Of a DNA stretch of 64,000 nt, positions 47,187 to 55,933 are shown piece by piece (positions within the stretch are counted from its first letter, which is position 1; each line of letters opens with the position of its first letter). The notes beneath the pieces were generated by a model. It was not told the origin of the DNA. It ran no database searches and saw only the letters and a program-made list of their open reading frames with translations. The stretch lies in NCBI RefSeq assembly GCF_002968835.1, contig NZ_PKQK01000001.1, positions 434,001 to 498,000 on the forward strand. The letters run 5' to 3'. The translations under genes and the position numbers were made by a program. Origin of the DNA: Paenibacillus sp. PCH8 (lineage in GTDB: Bacteria > Bacillota > Bacilli > Paenibacillales > Paenibacillaceae).

Positions 47187-48394
47187 ATGAACTGGGATGG
47201 ATATGGCCACCTGCTGACTCTACGGATGTTGGAGGAAATCCGCTTCTGGAAAGAGCAGGAGAAAGAGCATACCCTCGTCATTCGTGCACTGGTTCCTGAC
47301 CTGGAGCCCTCATATGTCAAGTTACTGGAAGAATGGGAAGCCACCTTCGCAAACAGTGAGCGCATAGCGAATCAACTATTGAAGCAGCTATTGCCAGGAA
47401 CCCATGCACCTGCCCCTACATCCTTCGTTGCATTGATCAGCTCGTGTCAGCAACACGCCAGCAATCGAGGGAGTTCATCAAACAGCTGTATGTCCTCTTG
47501 GAGCAAAGTGCCGCTGTGCAAGCTGTTCCACTTGCTCAACGGCTCATTCTGCATTTCATCCGCGAATCGGAGTATTTCCTGGGCGTGCTGGATACACTCA
47601 GTCAACCTGGCGTCATGCGAGACTCAACTATGGAACAGCTTTTTTCATTGGAGAACACACTACAAATAACCGGTTCAGGAAGTGTCAGCCGTGAGGCGAC
47701 AGAATCCCCCTCCACAGGAACACCACAACCCGCACCCAGCGCCACAGCACCCCTAGTCAAAGAAAAGCCGGTTCCCATTGGTGGACACACCCTGCCACCC
47801 CTCCCCTATGCGTACAATGCGCTGGAGCCGCATATTGATGAACTGACGATGCGTATCCATCATGACAAGCACCACCAATCCTACGTGGACGGACTGAATA
47901 TAGCCGAGAAGAAGCTGGCGGAATCGCGGAAAAAGAACAATTTTGAACTCGTCAAACACTGGGAACGCGAACTCGCCTTTAACGGGGCAGGCCACTACCT
48001 GCATACGATCTTCTGGACGATCATGAACCCTGCGGGCGGCGGCAAACCTACCGGTATGCTCGCTGAGCAGATCAAGCGGGATTTTGGCAGCTATGAAGCA
48101 TTTAAGAATCAATTCACGGAAGCCGCGAACAAAGTGGAAGGCAGTGGCTGGGCCATGCTTGTCTGGAGCCCGAGAGCACATCGATTGGAGATCCTGCAGG
48201 CGGAGAAACATCAGAACCTATCCCAATCGGATATCGTGCCGCTCCTGCCACTTGATGTATGGGAGCACGCCTATTATCTCAAACATCAGAACGAGCGCAA
48301 GAAGTATATCGAAGACTGGTGGAATGTCGTCTATTGGCCCGCTGTAGCTGAACGGTACGAAACCGCACGTAAGCTGTTGTGGCCGCCTTACTGA
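47187..48394 (+). pseudogene. DUF2935-superoxide dismutase fusion with a frameshift
   Basis: From ATG 47187 (9 nt after GGAGGT) the frame encodes a helical DUF2935-like start 'MLEEIRFWKEQEKEHTLVIR', which runs to about 47435. The same domain then continues in the +2 frame with 'DQLVSATRQQSREFIKQLY', a Pro/Thr-rich linker, and a complete Fe/Mn superoxide dismutase ('HTLPPLPYAYNALEPHID', 'RIHHDKHHQSYV', 'HYLHTIFW', 'LDVWEHAYY'), ending at 48394. One base seems lost near 47433. The downstream part alone could start at GTG 47444 and would keep the dismutase domain. Metal ligands (three His, one Asp) are intact. sodA at 55934 is a separate enzyme. Confidence 0.8.
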
Positions 48395-48426
48395 GATTTG
48401 GAAGAGTTGCGCTTCTGCGGGTTAAA

Positions 48427-48463
48427 ATAAAAAAAAGCAAATCTCCACATGCGAGATTTGCTT
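48427..48463. terminator. Bidirectional terminator
   Basis: AAGCAAATCTC (48435-48445) with GAGATTTGCTT (48453-48463). On the minus strand it is followed by a long T run (48436-48427). It lies between the SOD fusion and the 74-aa gene. Confidence 0.8.
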
Positions 48464-48494
48464 GTAATTTCGTTCAATGCATGACGTGTCGCTA

Positions 48495-48719
48495 TTAAGA
48501 GGCACAGCCCTCGCACGCCACATAGTTATCGCCAACCTGTTTGCTAATGCTAATCAGATCGCCCAGTTTGATATCGGACTCATCCGTGAACTCCAGATCG
48601 GCAATACGTGCAACGATCAGTGCAGCAGCTTCTTCCTTGCTTGTTGCCATTTGGCTGAATTCAGACTTTTCGCCTGAAGATACAACCTCATATAAGTACG
48701 TATATCTTAACGTTTCCAC
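48495..48719 (-). CDS. Hypothetical 74-aa protein with C-terminal CEGC
   Basis: Small protein with start GTG at 48719, 8-9 nt after AAGGAGA. It shows 'LRYTYLYEVVSSGEKSEF', a helical centre 'SKEEAAALIVARIADLEF' and ends 'NYVACEGCAS', where the two Cys could bind metal or be redox active. No family recognised. It has a terminator of its own and lies downstream of the broken lipL. Confidence 0.68.
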   Translation of the reverse strand: METLRYTYLYEVVSSGEKSEFSQMATSKEEAAALIVARIADLEFTDESDIKLGDLISISKQVGDNYVACEGCAS

Positions 48720-48789
48720 TCTAACACTCTCCTTCCGAAATCACATCATATCATCTCTATTACCTAATTCCAAGCCCTAGTAAAAGAAC

Positions 48790-49643
48790 TTAATCGTAGC
48801 GCAGCTTCATCTGCTCGGCATTCAGCCGTACTTCTCCAGAACCAATGCTAAGCACTCGATCCGTAGCCGCATGCGGGTAACGGTAACGCAACGTACGCAC
48901 CAAAGACGCCGTATATGCCGCTGAGGAAGGCACACCTGCCAATTCTTGCAAACTTGCCATCGTTCCTGGCTGAACATCAGGATATCCTTCACTCGCCCCG
49001 TCTGCTGCATCCTGGTAGAATTGGCGCACATCCGCTGCCAGTTGATCTCCCTGACCCTCCACGATGATAAAAGCAGTAATAATGTAGGCCTTTGCCTGTC
49101 TGCGCTGGGCAATCCCGCAGAATTTCAGCCCACCTACACTGACATCATAATCTCCCGGACAAAATGCTCCGTGAACCTCACCTGTCTGTGCCCGACTTGA
49201 CCACGGTGTTAGCGACTCGGCTATAATTGAAGCCATCTCACGGAAATCATCGTGGATGTTAATCGCATGTCCGGGATTAGGCAGGATCAGCGACACATTG
49301 ACTACCCCGGATTCAGGGGAACCGCCGCACCTCCTGAAGGTCGCACACAGACCGCTGTCCCCTGGCTTCTAATCCGTTCCATCGCCTCTACAGCTTGTGG
49401 GAGCCTGCGGTCACGCAGACCCGCCACAAAGGCATCTGAATGTCGCCATATGTGCGCCACAGGCAGATGGCCTGCCCCAACTCGTCGGCACATCACCTCT
49501 TCCCACGCAAACGCTTCAAGTACGCTGCTGCCGGGTCGCATAAGTGGTGTCTCCCAGATCTGCAAGCGCAGAGACGAAAGATTCGCGAGGGGTACTTGCT
49601 CTCCACATGATCCGGGTTGATCTGAATGGGAAGATATACTCAT
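48790..49643 (-). pseudogene. lipL: LipL-type octanoyltransferase interrupted by a frameshift
   Basis: The N-terminal part (49643 to about 49302) has 'LQIWETPLMRPGSSVLEAFA' and 'GTAVCVRPSGGAAVPLNPG', then a TAG. The rest continues in the next frame as '(V)VNVSLILPNPGHAINIH', 'GAFCPGDYDVSVGGLKFCGI' (catalytic Cys region) and 'AQRRQAKAYIITAFIIVEGQ', ending at 48790. Adding one G to the GGGG at about 49301 restores 'NPGVVNVSLI'. The joined protein (~284 aa) matches LipL/LipM lipoyl-relay octanoyltransferases (B. subtilis LipL is about 281 aa). GGAGG lies 9 nt before the ATG. Its loss would affect lipoylation of E2 subunits, so a base-calling error is quite possible. Confidence 0.82.
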
Positions 49644-49710
49644 ATATCATAGCCTCCGACTGAAATACTTCGAAATGTGTCCACTGTTATCAATAAGAAC
49701 GCCAAGTATA

Positions 49711-49745
49711 AATAAGCCGGTTCCCAGGGAACACGGCTTATTTAT
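49711..49745 (-). terminator. Terminator after folE
   Basis: Minus-strand AATAAGCCGTGTTCC / GGAACCGGCTTATT hairpin with one bulge, followed by TATAC. Confidence 0.7.
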
Positions 49746-49835
49746 ATCACATCCAATAGCTGTAACATGATCTGCAACTGTGCAAAATCAAAGGACGTGC
49801 ATCATCCAGCTTGTCCAACAAGTGGACGCCTGATC

Positions 49836-50429
49836 TTAATCTTTCACCAAAGACAAGAATTCCGCTCGCTGCGCTGGATTCTCGCGGAAGGAACCACGTA
49901 CAGCAGACGTTACCGTCTTGCTTCCCGGTTTCTTCACGCCGCGGGAACACATACACAAGTGCTCACCTTCCACCACCACCATAACTCCGTGCGGCTCTAC
50001 AGCCTCAGTCAGAATATCGGCGATCTGTGAAGTAATGCGTTCTTGAACCTGGAGACGACGCGTTACTGCTTCGACCAGACGGGCCATTTTGCTCAAACCA
50101 ACAATCTTGCCACTGGGTACATATCCAATGTGCACCTTGCCAAAGAACGGCGCCATGTGGTGCTCACATTGACTGTAGTAGACAATATCCTTGACGATGA
50201 CCAGCTCTTCATGATTCTCGTTAAAAGTGACACCGAGTACATCTCGCGGGTCTACTTCGTATCCACCAAAAATTTCTTCGTACATCCGGGTTACGCGTGC
50301 AGGCGTTTCAAGCAGCCCTTCTCGCGTACTATCTTCTCCGATCAATTTCAGGATCTGTTCTACGTGATACTCGATCTTCTCCCGATTGTCGGATACTTTC
50401 GAATTCATATAATCTTTAACGCCAGCCAC
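49836..50429 (-). CDS. folE: GTP cyclohydrolase I FolE
   Basis: Zn enzyme of 197 aa making dihydroneopterin triphosphate from GTP, the first step of folate synthesis. Motifs are 'YYSQCEHHMAPFFGKVHIGYVP' (zinc Cys and His; quoted in part SQCEHHMAPFFGKVHIGY), 'GLSKMARLVEAVTRRLQVQE' and 'EHLCMCSRGVKKPGS' (zinc Cys). GTG at 50429 lies 9 nt after AAAGGAGG and is preferred to the upstream frame start at 50456 or the ATG at 50408. Confidence 0.96.
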   Translation of the reverse strand: MAGVKDYMNSKVSDNREKIEYHVEQILKLIGEDSTREGLLETPARVTRMYEEIFGGYEVDPRDVLGVTFNENHEELVIVKDIVYYSQCEHHMAPFFGKVHIGYVPSGKIVGLSKMARLVEAVTRRLQVQERITSQIADILTEAVEPHGVMVVVEGEHLCMCSRGVKKPGSKTVTSAVRGSFRENPAQRAEFLSLVKD

Positions 50430-50468
50430 TGCCGAACGCCTCCTTTCGAACCACATGCTGTAAGAGGT

Positions 50469-50529
50469 TGTTCAAAAAGTCCGCTTTGGATTACGAAGGA
50501 TGCCTGATGGCATTCGGTCTTTTTGAACA
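50469..50529. other. Inverted repeat between yneF and folE
   Basis: TGTTCAAAAAG (50469-50479) and CTTTTTGAACA (50519-50529), an 11-bp perfect pair around 39 nt. It may terminate yneF transcripts or be a short mobile remnant. Confidence 0.45.
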
Positions 50530-50556
50530 CGCACTTTAAGCAGTTAATCTCTGCTA

Positions 50557-50820
50557 TTATTTTCGGCGGCCCGAAGTTTTACGCGCAGGATGCTGTTGCG
50601 GCTGAGGTACTTTCCCACCAGGTTGCTGATTCTTCATCATCTGCTGGGCACGCTGCATCTGCTTGCCATTCAGGTTGTAACCCATTTGTTTCGCCATCTT
50701 CTGAAGCATGTCCGGATTACTTTGCATTTTCTCAAGCTGTTTACGCAAGTAGAACACCCCGATGAAAAATCCACCAACCAGACCAACAACCAATGTAATA
50801 ATCGGTATTGCAATATCCAT
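50557..50820 (-). CDS. yneF: YneF family (UPF0154) membrane protein
   Basis: Small protein of 87 aa with one N-terminal membrane helix ('IAIPIITLVVGLVGGFFIGV') followed by 'FYLRKQLEKMQSNPDMLQKM', the UPF0154/YneF pattern conserved in Firmicutes. The tail is Gln/Pro/Lys-rich and longer than in Bacillus. AGAGGTG lies before the ATG. The function is unknown; in Bacillus the gene is near yneE/sirA-type replication genes. Confidence 0.9.
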   Translation of the reverse strand: MDIAIPIITLVVGLVGGFFIGVFYLRKQLEKMQSNPDMLQKMAKQMGYNLNGKQMQRAQQMMKNQQPGGKVPQPQQHPARKTSGRRK

Positions 50821-51041
50821 CTCTTAGACACCTCTGTATGCAATCTAAAAAGCCTGATAATCCGTGTCAAAACATGATGTTCAACGCACACGCTGCAAAC
50901 ATGACACAGACCGGATTTCCTGAAAGTATCATAGCATTTCCGCACGCCTTGAGCAAACGGATTTTCCAGCTTTCCACTAAATTGACATTCCACATATAAC
51001 TGCCAGCTCTTTAGTTCCAATCTGCCAATATCTCTTGCATG

Positions 51042-52073
51042 CTAACTCATCACTGCTTCAATAAAAACGGTGGTATGCTGGGCCAGATCAATCTCAACCA
51101 CATCCAGCGAGTAACGTGTACTGCCACGCGCCACCCTGATTACCGGTCTGCCGGGCAATCCCCGATGCTGGCGAACGATGACGCCCGTCTCTTTGGTCGA
51201 CAAACGTACAGCTGTACCATTGGGATATACGGATACGCTTTTGTTGAACTCAATCAGAATATCCCGATCCAGCTTCGTACCAGACAGTGCCATCATCTCT
51301 TCGCAAGCTTCATGCGGCATCAGACTATCACCATTTAATCCGTTAATCAGATTATCATAGATGTTAGCTGCACTAACGATCCTCGCAAATAGATGGATAT
51401 CACTACCCTTGATGCCTCTAGGCACGCCTGTTCCATCCACATGCTCATGATGTTGCAGTGCTGTATGGGCAACCAGCAGGCTGAACTCCCGCTTATTCTT
51501 AATGACTTCAAATCCACGCCATGTGTGATGCAACGATGTATTCGCAGCAGAGCCACTCCCGGGTGGTCCCCCCACTTTGCCAATATCATGTAACAATGCG
51601 CCCACAGCAAGATCTTTCAGTTGATTATAGTTAAGACCCATGTTCAGTCCGATGACCGAAGCCAACAAACATACATTCATCGCATGAACATACTGCGCGT
51701 TGTCTTTGGTTCGAATATCGGTCAGCTGTACAAGCAGTTCCCGCCCGTTCAGCACATCATTTAGCAACTTATCAATACTGAGGGCGACCTTCTTGGGACT
51801 CCAGTCCTTCCCGGAACGCACCGCCTCAAGCGTGACACTCATTTCATTAATGATTGCCCGTTTCGTGGTTTCATCCAGAATGTCTTCTGTATCCACATCT
51901 TTATACGCTTCATCCTGGATGTACAGCGTGGTTACTCCAATACGCTTCAGCGTATTGACCATATATACGGTGAGCTGGACTCCGGCAGACAGCAGTACCG
52001 TTCCATTACTGGAATATACCGTCTTGCCCAGAATCTCTCCCGCCTCCACGCTCTCCACGTTTACATACTTCAT
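51042..52073 (-). CDS. HD-GYP domain phosphodiesterase
   Basis: Cytosolic protein of 343 aa. The N-terminal ~100 residues are a small beta domain ('GEILGKTVYSSNGTVLLSAG') typical of Firmicute HD-GYP proteins. The HD-GYP domain has 'GALLHDIGKVG' and 'HHEHVDGTGVPRGIKGSDIH', so the GYP signature reads G-V-P here. It probably hydrolyses cyclic di-GMP or cGAMP. GGGGGACG precedes the ATG. It starts 15 bp after the queG fusion gene stops, so it may be co-transcribed with it. No receiver or sensor domain is present. Confidence 0.92.
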   Translation of the reverse strand: MKYVNVESVEAGEILGKTVYSSNGTVLLSAGVQLTVYMVNTLKRIGVTTLYIQDEAYKDVDTEDILDETTKRAIINEMSVTLEAVRSGKDWSPKKVALSIDKLLNDVLNGRELLVQLTDIRTKDNAQYVHAMNVCLLASVIGLNMGLNYNQLKDLAVGALLHDIGKVGGPPGSGSAANTSLHHTWRGFEVIKNKREFSLLVAHTALQHHEHVDGTGVPRGIKGSDIHLFARIVSAANIYDNLINGLNGDSLMPHEACEEMMALSGTKLDRDILIEFNKSVSVYPNGTAVRLSTKETGVIVRQHRGLPGRPVIRVARGSTRYSLDVVEIDLAQHTTVFIEAVMS

Positions 52074-52088
52074 GAACGTCCCCCGCTC

Positions 52089-53993
52089 TTACGATTGCTG
52101 CTCCAATGCGAGCAATTGCTCCTTGGTTTGCAGCCCGCCCACATAACCCACCAGGGTGCCGTCTTTACCGTTTATACGGTGACAGGGAATAATAATCGGA
52201 ATCGGATTCTTGCTAATGCCGTCCAGAACTGCACGTACAGCCTTGGGCCTGCCGATCTTTTCCGCTACCTCTTGGTGGGATAAGGCTTCTCCATAAGATA
52301 TATCGGACAGAACTTGCCATACTTGTAGCTGGAATGCAGTTCCAAGTCGATCGAGCTGTACATCGAACGTTTTTCTCTCTCCTGCAAAATACTGCTGCAA
52401 CTGCTTCGCAGCTTCGCCAAGCTTCTCTTCGTTCTTCTCATATCGATACTCACCAATCCAGGTACGAGCCCATTGTTGCAGATGAGCTTCGCGTACATGA
52501 AAGGCTCCAAAATCAATGTGACACAGTCCTTCATCGGTAGCGCATAGCGTAAGTGTACCGATTGGTGTCAGTAGCTCATCGTAGTATACGGGCTTGCCAT
52601 GAAGCCCGGTAACAGCCGATGGCTTCCATGCTGCGGCCTCCGCTTTGGCGGGCTGTACAGACCGCTCACCACCCGGTTCAGTTGCAGCTTCCATTTGCAG
52701 ATCCTGTTGTAAGGCCTGTAATGAATGGTGCTGATTGTTCTGTTTCTCTTGTTGTTTCTCTTGTTGTTCCTCTTGCTGCTTCACATTTACTTGCCCAGCC
52801 TGTGGCTGATCGGGTAAGGTCTCGGACGAACTCAGTCGCTCCTTGGCCTTCTGCAGCATGCTTAGTACGTTCCCATCTTGTTCGTTAGCAGCAGCTTCCC
52901 CAATTGCTCTCATTGCGTCTTCTCCTCCAATTCTGCTTAACGCCCAGGCTGCGGTTCCCCGCAGCTCAGGACGCGGATCACGCTTCAATACCTCGGTAAG
53001 CTTCGGTACTGCGCTCTTGTCTTTGAAATTGCCCAAGGCAATTACGGCATTACGTTGAATTGGCTTCTTGCCCCGCCAAGCGGCAGAACTCTGGCCGAAT
53101 CGTTCCTTGAACTCCCGGTTGCCAATATCCAGCAGCGGTAGCAACAACGGCTTAACAATCTCCGGATCGGGATGAAATTCGGGATGGTGATCCCAGTTCT
53201 TGCCCCGATTCTTAGGACAGACGATCTGACATGTATCACAACCGTACAGACGATTTCCAATTTTCAGCATAAACTCTTCATCCACGAACCCTTTCGTCTG
53301 GGTCACAAAAGAAATACATCGCTGGGCATTCAATTGTCCCGGCCCCACCAATGCTCCTGTCGGACAGGCATCGATACACTTCGTACATTCACCACAGTCT
53401 TCAGTCACAGGCGTATCCGGTTGAAAAGGAATATTCGTCACCAATTCCCCGAGAAAGATCCATGATCCGAACTTGGGCGATATAATGGCACAGTTCTTCG
53501 CACTGAAACCAATCCCTGCTCGCTGAGAGACCGCACGGTCTACGAGTGCCCCTGTATCCACCATGCTCTCAATCATGGCTCCTGGAACTCGTTCGCGTAT
53601 AAAATTCACCAGCTTGTCCATCGCTGCGCGCAGGACTTGATGATAATCCTGACCCCATGCGGAACGGGCAAAAATCCCCCGATAGGCCCCTGGCTCCGAC
53701 TTCGGAGGGTTAACCATCTTGGATGGGTATGCCACAGCTATCGCTATAAGCGAAGCTGGTTCGGCATCCTTTAAAGCTGGATGTACCCTTTTCTCAATAT
53801 CCGGCTCTTCAAAACCAGACGCATAGCCTTTATCCCGTGACTGCTCCAGCAGGGATTTTAATGAAACAAAAGGGTCTGCCGAAGCAAATCCGATATCATC
53901 AATGCCCAGTCCAGGGCCGGCCGCCTTAATCTCCTGTTTTAACTTCTCCCATACGGAGGCTCCGTGAGCTGCCCCGGTCTGTACGCTCGTCAT
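52089..53993 (-). CDS. queG: Fusion: epoxyqueuosine reductase QueG plus O6-methylguanine-DNA methyltransferase
   Basis: Protein of 634 aa. Residues ~10-375 are QueG, the cobalamin-dependent reductase finishing queuosine in tRNA: 'LGIDDIGFASADPF', 'AYPSK', 'DCGECTKCIDACPTGAL' and 'YGCDTCQIVCPKN' (two 4Fe-4S clusters), then HEAT-like 'RNAVIALGNFKDKSAVPKL'. A Gln-rich linker (about 400-450) leads to a methylated-DNA methyltransferase domain (about 465-634) with the acceptor Cys in 'IPIIIPCHRINGKDG' and 'LDRLGTAFQLQVWQVLSDI'. The start at 53993 follows AGAGGAAAT. The two domains act on tRNA and DNA. Both active sites look intact. Confidence 0.9.
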   Translation of the reverse strand: MTSVQTGAAHGASVWEKLKQEIKAAGPGLGIDDIGFASADPFVSLKSLLEQSRDKGYASGFEEPDIEKRVHPALKDAEPASLIAIAVAYPSKMVNPPKSEPGAYRGIFARSAWGQDYHQVLRAAMDKLVNFIRERVPGAMIESMVDTGALVDRAVSQRAGIGFSAKNCAIISPKFGSWIFLGELVTNIPFQPDTPVTEDCGECTKCIDACPTGALVGPGQLNAQRCISFVTQTKGFVDEEFMLKIGNRLYGCDTCQIVCPKNRGKNWDHHPEFHPDPEIVKPLLLPLLDIGNREFKERFGQSSAAWRGKKPIQRNAVIALGNFKDKSAVPKLTEVLKRDPRPELRGTAAWALSRIGGEDAMRAIGEAAANEQDGNVLSMLQKAKERLSSSETLPDQPQAGQVNVKQQEEQQEKQQEKQNNQHHSLQALQQDLQMEAATEPGGERSVQPAKAEAAAWKPSAVTGLHGKPVYYDELLTPIGTLTLCATDEGLCHIDFGAFHVREAHLQQWARTWIGEYRYEKNEEKLGEAAKQLQQYFAGERKTFDVQLDRLGTAFQLQVWQVLSDISYGEALSHQEVAEKIGRPKAVRAVLDGISKNPIPIIIPCHRINGKDGTLVGYVGGLQTKEQLLALEQQS

Positions 53994-54163
53994 TGCTATT
54001 TCCTCTCTTCTTCCAACACCTATTCCGTAAATAGTGAACGCCCGCCTCACTGAAGAGGACAGGCGCTAATGTCTATATATGCCTTGCTAACTTGAATTCA
54101 TACGGTAGGAGTCTATATGGTTTAACGCAAAATGCAGTCTGAAGTTGTTCTCAATCCAACATT

Positions 54164-54769
54164 TTACAATTTCTTCAATTCCGTAAATGGCCAGAAAATA
54201 AATTCAGCCTTGCCCACAATTTCATCCGATGTGATACTGCCAAACACACGACTATCCTTACTTCTGCCTTCATGACGATTATCCCCCATCACGAAGAAAT
54301 GATCCGGCTCGAGCGTAATCGGGCCAAAGTCCGGGTCTTGCACCTCAATATCGGTGTATGTTTCTGTTTGCTGCTCGCCGTTCACAACTAAATGGTGTTC
54401 CCTAACCTCAATCGTATCTCCCGGAAGTCCCACAATCCGTTTAACCAGGAAATCCTTCTTCTCCACGCCTTCACTTGGATCACGGAGTACAATCACATCG
54501 GATCGGGAAGGTGTACCCAGATGATACACAATTTTGTTGACGAACAGACGATCCCGCTCGACTAACGTCGGCTGCATGGACTGTCCTTTGACCATCGACA
54601 GATTGAATACAAACAGGTTTAGCAGCATCATGATCACAAAAGCAACCACAATCGTTTTGACCCAGTCCCACAGCTCTGCTACCCAGGATTTCCCCGGTTG
54701 ATCGGGCTTTGTCGGTTCATTACGTTCCTCAGAAGTTACATGTTCCATTGAAGAGTTATTGAAATTCAA
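54164..54769 (-). CDS. lepB: Signal peptidase I
   Basis: Type I signal peptidase of 201 aa (SipS-like), anchored by one helix (about 37-60) with its active site outside. 'SMVKGQSMQPTLVERDR' carries the nucleophile Ser and 'DFLVKRIVGLPGDTIEV' the general-base Lys; 'FFVMGDNRHEGRSKDSR' is box D/E. The start is TTG at 54769 with GAGGTG 5 nt before it; a later ATG (residue 8) has no ribosome site. It cleaves secretory preproteins. Confidence 0.95.
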   Translation of the reverse strand: MNFNNSSMEHVTSEERNEPTKPDQPGKSWVAELWDWVKTIVVAFVIMMLLNLFVFNLSMVKGQSMQPTLVERDRLFVNKIVYHLGTPSRSDVIVLRDPSEGVEKKDFLVKRIVGLPGDTIEVREHHLVVNGEQQTETYTDIEVQDPDFGPITLEPDHFFVMGDNRHEGRSKDSRVFGSITSDEIVGKAEFIFWPFTELKKL

Positions 54770-55091
54770 AGGGACACCTCGTTTATCAATTAGTTGAATT
54801 CAACTGTAAAATGGATGATCATACTCCCTTCCAGTCTACTTCATTTGAGAAAGTGAAACAATTGGTTATGAGCACCAACACCTTGGATAACGTGAATATA
54901 TCGGTTAGGCGCAGTCATTAATCGAATTCGGAGACATCGAAGAGTGTTCAGAAGTTGCAAAAAAAGAGGAATAATACACGATTAACCCTCATATAAATAG
55001 AAAGGCACATCCCTCACGTTCTTACACGTTAAAGAGATATGCCTAATATGAAATGAAGATCTTTTTTTTATTTCTTTTTAAACATGCAAAA
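54770..55091. other. Intergenic region between lepB and the GNAT gene
   Basis: No gene recognised. It contains the imperfect hairpin AGGCACATC..ACGT / ACGT..GATATGCCT (55003-55019 with 55026-55044), which lies after the minus-strand GNAT gene and is probably its terminator. Confidence 0.5.
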
Positions 55092-55517
55092 CTAAGCTTT
55101 GGACAAAATACTAAGTTTCTGGAAAGCGCTCATAATCTGATTGGCACCGTAACCCATCGCTTCATACAGAGGCATGGCTACTTTGTTGTGCTCATCACCC
55201 GCCACCCATACTTGGCTGACTTTACGCTGCTGGAACCTTTGTTCCATGGCCTCGACAAGTGTTTTGCCGACTCCGCGGCGACGATAGTCTGGATGGACCG
55301 CAATACGGTAGATGCAACCCTGGTTGTGATCAATCGTACCGATCAAAGCGCCGACGAGGTCTCCCTCTTCTTCTGCGACCATGATCAGGTCAGAATCCCA
55401 TGACAATTGACGGGCAAACGGGCCCATCGTGTTCTCATAACAATCTTCCGATAGCGCAACCTGGAGAAGCTCCGTCATCTGGCTTGCATCACTCAACTGA
55501 AAGGAACGAACGTGCAT
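55092..55517 (-). CDS. GNAT family N-acetyltransferase
   Basis: Acetyl-CoA-dependent transferase of 141 aa. The core 'CIYRIAVHPDYRRRGVGKTLV' is the acetyl-CoA pyrophosphate loop, with 'GDLVGALIGTIDHNQG' before it and 'AMPLYEAMGYGA' after it. GGGAGATTT precedes the ATG. It is probably a stand-alone unit; the substrate is unknown (small amines or protein N-termini are typical). Confidence 0.88.
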   Translation of the reverse strand: MHVRSFQLSDASQMTELLQVALSEDCYENTMGPFARQLSWDSDLIMVAEEEGDLVGALIGTIDHNQGCIYRIAVHPDYRRRGVGKTLVEAMEQRFQQRKVSQVWVAGDEHNKVAMPLYEAMGYGANQIMSAFQKLSILSKA

Positions 55518-55933
55518 GTCTTAAATCTCCCTTTTCGTTAGCTTAGATGAGGTTTTTTACAAAAAGGAGTTCCTTTTTACCAAAAACCCAATGTTCATAA
55601 AATGACAAAAAACGAGAAAATACCGCTTCTTCGTTCATTAAACCATACTTTTCTCCATAAAACACGCATTTTCTTTTGAAAGCGCTTAATTGTAATCGTT
55701 TACATCATATTGCTTTAATTCTAATCCATTCTTTCTATTGAAATCACATAAAAATATTCATAATGGGTAAAATATGTTTGTTAGCTCCAGCCAATCATTA
55801 GATTAACGCCTTGGGGGACTTAATAAACAAAAATGTTGCTTAATTAGCCCGAATGCGGTTTAATATTAGTGACAAGGGTATGAATACATATGTACCTGTT
55901 AAAAAAACTCAAATTCTCAGGAGGTATTTCATT
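55518..55933 (+). promoter_or_regulatory. sodA upstream region with two cre-like boxes
   Basis: AT-rich. Two adjacent 14-mers, TGAAAGCGCTTAAT (55677-55690) and TGTAATCGTTTACA (55691-55704), each differ from the CcpA consensus at one position. They could control sodA or the divergent GNAT gene. No gene recognised in the stretch; an open frame running into sodA from 55853 lacks a ribosome site. Confidence 0.4.
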
